From: an uncultured Collinsella sp.
GTDB taxonomy: Bacteria > Actinomycetota > Coriobacteriia > Coriobacteriales > Coriobacteriaceae
Length of the DNA: 6,522 nucleotides
NCBI GenBank assembly: GCA_905207425.1
Contig: CAJLLB010000109.1
Span: 1 to 6,522, forward strand
Direction: 5' to 3'
Part shown: positions 1 through 5,475 of the stretch, piece after piece
Layout: every line of letters begins with the position of its first letter
How positions within the stretch are numbered: the stretch's first letter is position 1
The notes under the pieces: model-generated
What the model saw: only the letters and a program-made list of their open reading frames with translations
Told to the model about the DNA's origin: nothing
The model's database searches: none
Program-made: the position numbers and the translations under genes

Positions 1-419
<419 letters not shown>

Positions 420-467
420 TCACTTGGAAACGTAGTGGATGCAAGCGACCGGCTGACCGTGCACCAT
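420..467 (-). CDS. Possible 15-codon upstream ORF in the eno leader
   Basis: An ATG at 465-467 opens a short frame encoding MVHGQPVACIHYVSK. It ends with TGA at 420-422, immediately before the eno Shine-Dalgarno sequence. A GGAGA (475-479, minus sense) lies 7 nt upstream of this ATG, which is good ribosome-binding spacing. The ATG falls in the loop and 3' arm of a small perfect hairpin (GCACC-GAT-GGTGC, 461-473). The frame is open further upstream, but only a GTG near 535 could extend it and that would lie at or before the predicted promoter. Whether the peptide is made is unknown. It could be a translated leader that tunes eno expression, or chance. I recognise no family. Confidence 0.3.
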   Translation of the reverse strand: MVHGQPVACIHYVSK

Positions 468-480
468 CGGTGCGTCTCCG

Positions 481-525
481 TAAGTTAGCCATGTCGCACT
501 TTTTGCATTATGCCCTAAGTTAGCC
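481..525. repeat. 10-bp direct repeat bracketing the eno start of transcription
   Basis: TAAGTTAGCC occurs exactly at 481-490 and again at 516-525 (GGCTAACTTA in the eno sense). The copies are 35 bp apart start to start, a little over three helical turns. One copy falls in the spacer upstream of the candidate -10 box, the other about 10-20 nt downstream of the expected start site. The arrangement is that of a paired operator for a DNA-binding regulator. No regulator is identified, and a chance or duplication origin is possible. Confidence 0.45.
507..512 (-). promoter_or_regulatory. Candidate -10 box for eno
   Basis: On the minus strand CATAAT (5 of 6 to TATAAT) lies about 100 nt upstream of the eno ATG and just beyond the terminator of the preceding operon, where an eno promoter is expected. 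The hexamer 17 nt upstream (TGTATC, 530-535) is a poor -35 match. The promoter may therefore depend on an activator or be misplaced. The predicted transcript would carry a leader of roughly 90 nt. Confidence 0.4.
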
Positions 526-546
526 GAGGGATACACTTGATTTTCG

Positions 547-592
547 AAAAATTTAGCGGGAACGATGAGGCGTGTCAGCCCGTCGTTCCCGC
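547..592 (-). terminator. Factor-independent terminator after mazG
   Basis: On the minus strand a perfect 10-bp stem (GCGGGAACGA at 556-565 with TCGTTCCCGC at 583-592) closes a 17-nt loop that may hold a further GGC/GCC pairing. It is followed by TAAATTTTTC, so the T-run maps to 547-551. The stem begins only 4 nt beyond the mazG stop codon. It ends the larC2-like/yfcE/mazG transcript and insulates eno. Confidence 0.85.
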
Positions 593-596
593 AGTC

Positions 597-1457
597 TTAC
601 TCCTCCGCCTTTGCGGCATCCCACAGGTCGTTGAGGCCGTGGGTCGAAAGCTCGGCAAGATCCACGTGGGCATCGGCCGCCATCTGCTCCATCGCAGCCC
701 AGCGACGGCGAAACTTGGCCGTGCTCGCGCGCAGGGCGCTCTCGGCGTCGATACCCTCCTTGCGCGCGACGTTGACCAGGGCAAAGAGCAGATCGCCAAA
801 CTCCATTTCGCGCTCGGGCGAGCCAGGGGCCTCGGCCTCAAACTCGGCACGCTCCTCGGCGACCTCGTCCCACACATCCTGGACCGTCTCCCACTCAAAG
901 CCCACGGCAGCCGCCTTGCGCGACACCTTCTGAGCCTGCATCAGCGCCGGCAGATGCGTGGGCACGCCGTCGAGCAGGCCCTCGGGCGCAGCCTCGCCTG
1001 CCGCCACGGCCTTGTCCTTGGCAGCCCTCTCGGCAAGCTTGACCTCGTCCCAAATCTTGAGTACCTCGTCGGAACTGTCGGCATCTACATCGCCAAACAC
1101 GTGCGGATGACGGCGGATGAGCTTGGCATCGATATCACGCGCCACGTCGGCCAGCGTAAACTCGCCGGCGTCCGCCGCAATCTGCGCATGCAGCACGACC
1201 TGCATGAGCACGTCGCCCAGCTCCTCGCGTAGGTGAACCGCGTCGTCCGCCTCGATGCAGTCGAGTGCCTCGTAGGCCTCCTCGATCATGTTCTTGCCGA
1301 TGCTGCGGTGCGTCTGCTCACGGTCCCACGGGCAGCCGTCGGGCTGACGCAAGCGCCAGACGATCTGCACCAGATGTTGTAGCTCGGCCGACGCGTCGAC
1401 CAGCGTGGACAAATCGCGCGAGCCCTCGGCATTTTGCTGAGCCATGTGCTGCGCCAT
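597..1457 (-). CDS. mazG: Nucleoside triphosphate pyrophosphohydrolase MazG
   Basis: MazG hydrolyses (d)NTPs to the monophosphate and pyrophosphate. In other bacteria it is linked to nucleotide-pool cleaning and (p)ppGpp control. This 286-residue protein (E. coli MazG is about 263) has both tandem all-alpha MazG domains. The N-terminal domain has LRQPDGCPWDREQTH (36-50), EEAYE (59-63), EELGD (78-82) and KLIRRHPHVFGD (112-123). The C-terminal domain has EERAE (201-205) and EFGDLLFALVNVAR (219-232). Both EExxE...ExxD metal-binding signatures are intact. The extra length is a polar N-terminal extension of about 20 residues and a C-terminal tail. The ATG is supported by GGAGGAGG about 7 nt upstream. 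That site overlaps the last Glu codons and stop of yfcE, with only 2 nt between the yfcE stop and this start, so translation is probably coupled. It is the last gene of its operon, with a terminator 4 nt after the stop. Confidence 0.95.
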   Translation of the reverse strand: MAQHMAQQNAEGSRDLSTLVDASAELQHLVQIVWRLRQPDGCPWDREQTHRSIGKNMIEEAYEALDCIEADDAVHLREELGDVLMQVVLHAQIAADAGEFTLADVARDIDAKLIRRHPHVFGDVDADSSDEVLKIWDEVKLAERAAKDKAVAAGEAAPEGLLDGVPTHLPALMQAQKVSRKAAAVGFEWETVQDVWDEVAEERAEFEAEAPGSPEREMEFGDLLFALVNVARKEGIDAESALRASTAKFRRRWAAMEQMAADAHVDLAELSTHGLNDLWDAAKAEE

Positions 1458-1459
1458 GG

Positions 1460-2008
1460 TTATTCCTCCTCCAGGACCACGTGGCGGAACGCGCCGCCCT
1501 CGTAGATGCCGTAGCTGTGCGAGCCGTCCTTGGGGATGCTCACGCTACCGGGGTTGAAGAGCCACAGGCCCGGGTGCGCGGCGCTTTCCTCGTTGACCTT
1601 GACGTGCGTGTGACCGTAGACGAGCGCGGAGCCCTCGGGCAGCGCGGGCGCGTGGTCGACGCTGTTGTGCATGCCGGCGCCAAAGACGTGGCCGTGCGTC
1701 AGGAACAGCTCACGGCCGGTTTCGTCAAACAGCGTGGCGTAGTCGGCCATGACGGGGAAGTCGAGGACCATCTGGTCGACCTCGGCGTCGCAGTTGCCGC
1801 GCACCGCGATGATGCGGTCGGCCAGGGCGTTGAGCAGCGGGATTACGCGCTTGGGGGCGTAATCGCGCGGCAGGTCGTTGCGTGGACCGTGGTAGAGCAG
1901 GTCGCCCAGCAGCACGATGCGGTCGGGCTGCTCGGAATCGATGGCGGTGACCAGGCGCTCGGTCCAGTATGCCGAGCCGTGGATGTCGGAGGCGATGAGG
2001 TATTTCAT
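1460..2008 (-). CDS. yfcE: YfcE-type metallophosphoesterase
   Basis: A cytoplasmic calcineurin-like phosphodiesterase of the YfcE/MJ0936 group. E. coli YfcE hydrolyses model phosphodiesters with Mn2+, and its physiological substrate is unclear. The 182 residues match the usual length (about 184). All metal-binding blocks are present: SDIHG (D8, H10), LLGDLLYHGPRN (D36, then the YHGPRN signature of YfcE), VRGNCDAEVDQM (N72), LTHGH (H105, H107) and YGHTH (H133, H135), followed by FNPGSVSIPK. I chose the ATG at 2006-2008 because MKYLIASDIHG starts exactly at the first beta strand and is preceded by AAAGGA (spacing 6-7). A longer frame from 2065 adds 19 residues of non-conserved sequence. It lies 53 nt downstream of the LarC2-like gene and 2 nt upstream of mazG. 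There is no signal peptide. Confidence 0.93.
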   Translation of the reverse strand: MKYLIASDIHGSAYWTERLVTAIDSEQPDRIVLLGDLLYHGPRNDLPRDYAPKRVIPLLNALADRIIAVRGNCDAEVDQMVLDFPVMADYATLFDETGRELFLTHGHVFGAGMHNSVDHAPALPEGSALVYGHTHVKVNEESAAHPGLWLFNPGSVSIPKDGSHSYGIYEGGAFRHVVLEEE

Positions 2009-2061
2009 GGTGGTCCTTTCGGTGAGGTTGATGGGGTGGGTGTGGCGCGTCGCCGACCGTG

Positions 2062-2547
2062 TCACTCAAATTGCAGAGCCGCGGCTTGCGCCGCCTGCAT
2101 CACGCGCTGGAGCGGCACATTGTGCTCACGGGCAAGGCGAGCGCAGTCCTCGTACTCGGGCGCTGCACGCTCGCTGCCATCGGGCAGGGTTGCCACCTTT
2201 ACGGCCACCTCGCCCCAAGGCGTTGTCACCTGCTCGAATCGGCGCGGCAGGCAAACGCGTTCCATCACCTGGCGACGAACGGCGTTGGTCGTGGTCTCCA
2301 AAAAGATAATCGTCTGTAGGCGCTCGATATCCTCGTGCGAGCAGATCACCTGCAACTGCCATCCGGGGCGACCCTTTTTGCAGTAGAGGGGTAGCCAGTG
2401 CACCTCGCGGGCGCCGGCCTCGCGCAGGCGGTCGGCGGCATAGGCGAGTACCTCGGGCGACGCATCGTCGATGTCGCACTCCAGCTTGACGATGGTCTCG
2501 GGCGCATCGGTCTCGCGGGACAGCGGAGATGTACTTCCACGTTGCAT
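2062..2547 (-). CDS. Stand-alone LarC C-terminal domain (LarC2-like) protein
   Basis: LarC is the nickel chelatase that inserts Ni into the pincer nucleotide cofactor of lactate racemase and related enzymes. Its C-terminal domain (LarC2, DUF111 family) binds CTP. This 161-residue protein matches only that domain: ECDIDDASPEVLAYAADRL (23-41), YCKKGRPG (55-62), IFLETTTNAVRR (81-92), TTPWGEVAVKVATL (108-121) and APEYEDCARLAREH (129-142). The N-terminal LarC1 portion, about 250 residues in full-length LarC, is absent, and no larC1, larB or larE is in the window. In Lactobacillus plantarum LarC1 and LarC2 are joined by a programmed frameshift, but nothing upstream here could supply LarC1. The start is the ATG at 2545-2547 with AAAGGA about 10 nt upstream. 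A GTG at 2586 would add 13 residues without a ribosome-binding site. It is the first gene of the operon with yfcE and mazG. The fold is secure, but the function without LarC1 is unknown. Confidence 0.85.
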   Translation of the reverse strand: MQRGSTSPLSRETDAPETIVKLECDIDDASPEVLAYAADRLREAGAREVHWLPLYCKKGRPGWQLQVICSHEDIERLQTIIFLETTTNAVRRQVMERVCLPRRFEQVTTPWGEVAVKVATLPDGSERAAPEYEDCARLAREHNVPLQRVMQAAQAAALQFE

Positions 2548-2694
2548 ACGGTCCGGTTCCTTTCCGCGCGGGCTCGTTTTGTTCACTCAAACGCTAGCAC
2601 ATCGCGGGCGGCGTGGGGGCGGCGTCATGGGATGGGCGGGACTTTTGCCCGTCGCGGACGTCGGCGTGCGCCGGGATCGTCCTCGCCCCTATCC

Positions 2695-2759
2695 AAACGT
2701 GTACGGCAGCCTCCAAACACGTCATTTTTTGCAGCTTTTGGAGGCTGACGTACACGTTT
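2695..2759. repeat. Long near-perfect inverted repeat (hairpin)
   Basis: The 23-nt arms 2695-2717 (starting AAACGTGTACGG) and 2737-2759 (ending CGTACACGTTT) pair at 22 of 23 positions. The single mismatch is 2706/2748. They enclose a 19-nt loop with a run of six T (2725-2730). Two further outer pairs are possible (2692-2693 with 2761-2762). The loop edge repeats the arm's start (TCCAAAC at 2692-2698 and 2712-2718). No T-tract follows on either strand and both neighbouring genes point away, so a terminator role is unlikely. It resembles a dispersed palindromic repeat or a cruciform-type regulatory site. Family membership is inference. Confidence 0.85.
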
Positions 2760-2859
2760 TGAGGCAGGGTCGATGTCGTGCGGCAGCCCTTGCGCGCCGC
2801 CTGCCCTTTCCAGTCGGTTTCGACTTGTGGCGTTCCCGGCGCGCCAGGGGTCGCGCCAT

Positions 2860-2865
2860 TACAAT
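2860..2865 (+). promoter_or_regulatory. Candidate -10 box for hisK
   Basis: TACAAT (5 of 6 to TATAAT) lies 32 nt upstream of the hisK ATG. No good -35 hexamer is found 16-18 nt upstream, where the sequence is GC-rich. The transcript would have a leader of about 25 nt carrying the Shine-Dalgarno AAAGGAG (2886-2892, spacing 5). Confidence 0.5.
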
Positions 2866-2897
2866 GGAGCGGATTCGCTTGACGCAAAGGAGCCGCC

Positions 2898-3809
2898 ATG
2901 TCTGCTTGCCCGCTGGTCGATTGCCACACCCACACCTCGTTTTCGGACGGCCATGCCTCCTTTGAGGAAAACGTTCGCGCCGCCGCGGCGGCTGGCTGTC
3001 GGGTCATGGTCTCGACCGACCACCTCACCTTGCCCGCCAGCATGGATGCCAACTGCGAAGTGCAGGTTACTGAGGGCGACCTGCCGGCACATCGTCTGGC
3101 TTTTGAGGATGCTCGCAAGCTTGCCGCGCAGATTGCGCCGGAGCTCAGCTTTATCTATGGCTTTGAATGCGATTGGTACGAGGGCTGCGAGCCTTTGGTT
3201 GAGCGCTGGTCCCAGGGCGCCGTCGTACTCCTGGGCAGCGTGCATTGGATTGGCAACCCAGGCGATATTGCGGCAGGTGCTGCGGGCACGGCGGGGACGG
3301 AGGACGTCGCTCGTCCTGATACACCCGATTCCCTTTGCGGTTGGATCGACGATGACACCAACCTGCATGTTTGGGAAAACTTAGACGTACGCGGCGTGTG
3401 GGAGCGCTATGTCGATGACTGGTGCCGCGCCTGCGAGAGCCCGCTCAACTTTGATGTAATGGCTCACCCCGACCTGGTCATGCGCTTTTCGAAAGAGGGC
3501 TTTGCGCCCGACTTTGACCCCGCGCCGTTCTGGGGGCAGATGGCAGAGTGTGCACACGACACAGGCCGCCGCGTTGAGGTCTCGACCGCCGCGCCGCGCA
3601 AGGGACTCGACGACTACTATCCCGCGACCGGGTTGTTGCGTTGCTTCGCCCACGCCGAGGTGCCGATCACTTTTGGCTCGGACGCACACCGCGCCTGCGA
3701 CATCTGCTGGAACATCCGCGAGGCCCAGGCCCACGCCTACGACTGCGGTTATCGAACCTTCGACATCCCCCACCTCACCGGAGAATGGGAGTCCACGCCC
3801 CTCGCCTAA
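2898..3809 (+). CDS. hisK: Histidinol-phosphatase, PHP family (HisK type)
   Basis: HisK hydrolyses L-histidinol phosphate to L-histidinol, the penultimate intermediate of histidine synthesis, in the cytoplasm. The 303-residue protein shows the PHP metal site in order: DCHTHTSFSDG (D8, H10, H12), STDH (39-42), GFECDWYEG (E90), LGSVHW (H116), DVMAHPDLV (H190) and FGSDAH (D262, H264). It also has EVSTAAPRKGLDDYYP, which corresponds to the substrate-loop region of HisK proteins. It is longer than typical HisK (about 260-280). Part of the excess is a Gly/Ala-rich segment at about 121-140 before DTPD. The ATG is fixed by AAAGGAG 5 nt upstream. The gene converges on hisE with 27 nt between stops, so it lies beside the his operon but on the other strand. 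A different PHP phosphoesterase is possible, but the conserved blocks and context favour HisK. Confidence 0.88.
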   Translation: MSACPLVDCHTHTSFSDGHASFEENVRAAAAAGCRVMVSTDHLTLPASMDANCEVQVTEGDLPAHRLAFEDARKLAAQIAPELSFIYGFECDWYEGCEPLVERWSQGAVVLLGSVHWIGNPGDIAAGAAGTAGTEDVARPDTPDSLCGWIDDDTNLHVWENLDVRGVWERYVDDWCRACESPLNFDVMAHPDLVMRFSKEGFAPDFDPAPFWGQMAECAHDTGRRVEVSTAAPRKGLDDYYPATGLLRCFAHAEVPITFGSDAHRACDICWNIREAQAHAYDCGYRTFDIPHLTGEWESTPLA

Positions 3810-3836
3810 CTGGTCGTTTAAGAACGTCCCCAATGA

Positions 3837-4154
3837 CTAGTGGCGGCGGGCGTTGAGTTCGCCGGCTAGCTCGTCGAGGGTGATACCGTAGCGCTCGAGC
3901 GTCACGAGCAGGTGGTAGACCAGGTCGCCGGCCTCGTAGCGGATGTGATCGTGATCGTTATCCTTGCAGGCCATGATCACCTCGCTTGCCTCCTCGGCAA
4001 GCTTCTTGAGCAGCTCGTCCTCGACATCGGTCAGCAGACGCGCGGTATAGCTCTCCTGCGGCGATGCATCATGACGACCGTGAATCACCTCGGCCAGACC
4101 TGTCAGCGTCTCTCCGATATTTCCATCCTGAACGTTTGCGGTGCGCACACCCAT
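3837..4154 (-). CDS. hisE: Phosphoribosyl-ATP pyrophosphatase HisE
   Basis: HisE hydrolyses phosphoribosyl-ATP to phosphoribosyl-AMP and pyrophosphate, the second step of histidine synthesis. The 105-residue protein has the family core SYTARLL (35-41), LLKKLAEEASEVIMACKDND (48-67), YEAGDLVYHLLVTL (73-86) and ITLDELAGEL (91-100). The EExxE (54-58) and ExxD (74-77) metal-binding residues typical of all-alpha NTP pyrophosphatases are intact. The N-terminal 25 or so residues are variable. The ATG at 4152-4154 has AAAGGA 7 nt upstream. It is separate from hisI (45-nt gap), unlike the fused HisIE of enterics. It is the last gene of the his operon visible here. No T-tract terminator follows; the convergent hisK stop is 27 nt away. 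Confidence 0.96.
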   Translation of the reverse strand: MGVRTANVQDGNIGETLTGLAEVIHGRHDASPQESYTARLLTDVEDELLKKLAEEASEVIMACKDNDHDHIRYEAGDLVYHLLVTLERYGITLDELAGELNARRH

Positions 4155-4199
4155 AGTTCAATCCTTTCTGGTGGCCGAGCGTCTAATCGAGCGCCCGCC

Positions 4200-4529
4200 C
4201 TACGCGAGTTTCTTAAAGAAGCAGGTACGGTTGCCGGTGTGGCAGGCCGGACCCGGCGAGTCGACCTTGACCAGCAGCGTATCGCTATCGCAGTCGGCCC
4301 AGAGCTCCTTGACCTCCTGCATGTTGCCGCTTGTCGCGCCCTTGTTCCAGAGCTCCTGGCGGCTGCGGCTCCAAAACCACGTGGTCCCGGTCTTGAGCGT
4401 CAGCCCCACCGATTCCTCGTTCATCCAAGCAACCATAAGCACCTCGCCGGTGTCATACTGCTGAACCACACAAGGAATCAACCCACGGGCGTCGTATTTC
4501 AGCTCGGTAGCATTTACCACCTCAGTCAT
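4200..4529 (-). CDS. hisI: Phosphoribosyl-AMP cyclohydrolase HisI
   Basis: HisI opens the adenine ring of phosphoribosyl-AMP to give ProFAR, the third step of histidine synthesis, and is a Zn/Mg enzyme. The 109 residues have [11 protein letters not shown] (13-23), [12 protein letters not shown] (29-40), [16 protein letters not shown] (49-64), the Mg-binding ADCDSD (78-83) and the Zn-binding CHTGNRTCF (C96, C103). The start is ambiguous by a few codons. GGGAGGA abuts tandem ATG codons at 4530-4532 and 4527-4529. I use the second because it leaves about 4 nt after GGAGG. A TTG at 4539-4541 would place the ribosome-binding site inside the gene. The 160-nt gap to hisF is unusually long for this operon and holds a large hairpin. 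Confidence 0.95.
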   Translation of the reverse strand: MTEVVNATELKYDARGLIPCVVQQYDTGEVLMVAWMNEESVGLTLKTGTTWFWSRSRQELWNKGATSGNMQEVKELWADCDSDTLLVKVDSPGPACHTGNRTCFFKKLA

Positions 4530-4558
4530 CATTCCTCCCAAGTAATTACCGTGAACAT

Positions 4559-4687
4559 CGCAGGTCGGCGAGGCTTGCCCAGGTGCCGCAGGTTGCCGCG
4601 AAAGAGGAGCGACGCGTACTTTGGTACGCGAGCGACGGTTTGAACGGCAAGATGCGGTGCCTGGACAAGCCGCAGCGAAGCCCGCAG
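4559..4687. repeat. Mirror-symmetric 98-nt hairpin element in the hisF-hisI gap
   Basis: Three concentric inverted repeats share one axis (position pairs sum to 9243). The outer arms are GCTTGCCCAGGTGCCGCA (4573-4590) and TGCGGTGCCTGGACAAGC (4653-4670). The middle arms are TTGCCG (4593-4598) and CGGCAA (4645-4650). The inner arms are CGCGTAC (4613-4619) and GTACGCG (4624-4630), around a TTTG loop. A symmetric 14/14-nt internal loop separates the middle and inner stems. In plus-strand RNA the outer stem has one mismatch and two G-U pairs; in minus-strand RNA it has two mismatches and one G-U. The pentamer CGCAG flanks the structure at 4559-4563 and 4683-4687 and could be a target duplication or chance. 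The element fills almost the whole gap from the hisF stop. No T-run follows, so it is not a standard terminator. A dispersed MITE/REP-like repeat is my inference. Confidence 0.8.
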
Positions 4688-4689
4688 CA

Positions 4690-5472
4690 CTAGAAGTCCA
4701 ACCTCACAGGGATTCCCTGCGATGCCATATACTCTTTGACTTCGCGAATGCTGAAGGTTCCAAAGTGAAAGACGCTCGCCGCCAGCACGGCGTCGGCCTC
4801 GCCCTCGATCACGCCCTCGGCAAAATGCTCGAGTGTGCCCACGCCGCCGCTCGCGATGACGGGAATCGGCACCGCGCGCGCCACGGCGCGGGTGAGCGCC
4901 AAATCAAAGCCGGCCTTGGTGCCGTCGCGATCCATGCTGGTCAGTAGGATTTCGCCGGCGCCGCGACGAGCCGCCTCCTCGGCCCACGCCACCGCGTCGA
5001 TACCCGTAGCGTTGCGGCCGCCCGCCGTAAAGACCCCCCACTTATCGGCGCCCGGCTCCCCGGGCAGCCCCACGCGCTTGGCATCAATCGCCACGACCAC
5101 GGCCTGGCTGCCAAACGCCGCGGCAGCCTGGCTAATCAGCGACGGGTCGCGCACGGCCGCCGAGTTGAGCGACACCTTGTCGGCACCGGCGGCAACCATG
5201 GTGCGCATGCCCGCAAGATCGCGAAAGCCGCCGCCCACGGTATAGGGGATAGCCAGCTCCTCGGCCGCATGCGCCGCCATCTCGATAGTCGTCGCGCGGT
5301 TGTCACTCGTGGCGGTAATATCCAGGAAGACGACCTCGTCCGCACCCTCGCGATCGTAGGCACGCGCTAGCTCCACCGGGTCGCCCGCATCGCGCAAGCT
5401 CACAAAGTTGACGCCCTTGACCACGCGGCCGTCCTTAACATCCAGACAGGGAATTACGCGTTTGGTAAGCAT
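4690..5472 (-). CDS. hisF: Imidazole glycerol phosphate synthase, cyclase subunit HisF
   Basis: HisF combines PRFAR with ammonia channelled from HisH to give imidazole glycerol phosphate and AICAR, which links histidine and purine synthesis. The 260-residue TIM barrel has the usual length. Visible are [20 protein letters not shown] (1-20, catalytic D11), FLDITATSD (49-57), the phosphate-binding [10 protein letters not shown] (76-85), [11 protein letters not shown] (97-107), VVVAIDAKR with catalytic D130, [14 protein letters not shown] and [13 protein letters not shown]. The ATG has GGGGAGGAG about 6 nt upstream, inside the 3' end of hisA. Only 3 nt separate the hisA stop from this start, so translation is probably coupled. 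All key residues are present. Confidence 0.98.
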   Translation of the reverse strand: MLTKRVIPCLDVKDGRVVKGVNFVSLRDAGDPVELARAYDREGADEVVFLDITATSDNRATTIEMAAHAAEELAIPYTVGGGFRDLAGMRTMVAAGADKVSLNSAAVRDPSLISQAAAAFGSQAVVVAIDAKRVGLPGEPGADKWGVFTAGGRNATGIDAVAWAEEAARRGAGEILLTSMDRDGTKAGFDLALTRAVARAVPIPVIASGGVGTLEHFAEGVIEGEADAVLAASVFHFGTFSIREVKEYMASQGIPVRLDF

Positions 5473-5475
5473 GGG

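Larger units (their letters stand above)
2548..2897. other. Divergent intergenic region between the LarC2-like gene and hisK
   Basis: About 350 bases without a convincing gene separate the start of the LarC2-like gene (minus) from the start of hisK (plus). The stretch holds a long inverted repeat (2695-2759), a hisK-proximal -10 box (2860-2865) and GC-rich small palindromes, including GGCGCGCC at 2838-2845. A weak extended -10-like sequence for the minus-strand operon (TGCTAGCGT, minus sense, near 2591-2599) has no matching -35. The plus frame from ATG 2626 that crosses this region has no ribosome-binding site, runs through the palindrome and overlaps hisK, so I do not call it a gene. Confidence 0.7.

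Noticed and set aside
537..1232. 231-codon open frame on the plus strand
   Set aside because: It is antisense to mazG and the terminator, with no ribosome-binding site or recognisable domain.
2009..2065. Longer yfcE start 19 codons upstream
   Set aside because: The added residues are not part of the phosphoesterase fold, and the AAAGGA site would fall inside the gene.
1265..2386. 373-codon open frame on the plus strand
   Set aside because: It lies antisense to mazG, yfcE and the LarC2-like gene, which all have complete family motifs and ribosome-binding sites. Its translation is low-complexity and Arg/Ala/Val-rich, typical of shadow frames in GC-rich DNA.
2548..2586. GTG start at 2586 for the LarC2-like protein
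   Set aside because: It lacks a Shine-Dalgarno sequence, and the added 13 residues are polar and unlike the family. The ATG at 2545-2547 has AAAGGA upstream.
2471..2965. Plus-strand frame across the divergent intergenic region
   Set aside because: It overlaps both the LarC2-like gene and hisK, crosses the long palindrome and has no ribosome-binding site or domain.
2594..3118. Minus-strand frame over the hisK 5' end and the intergenic region
   Set aside because: It is antisense to the well-supported hisK, has no motif, and its composition is that of a shadow frame.
3381..3833. 150-codon minus-strand frame antisense to hisK
   Set aside because: It is a shadow of the hisK reading frame with no domain and no ribosome-binding site.
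4600..4670. Hairpin in the hisF-hisI gap as an intrinsic terminator
   Set aside because: No T-run follows on either strand, and the operon genes hisI and hisE continue downstream in the same direction.
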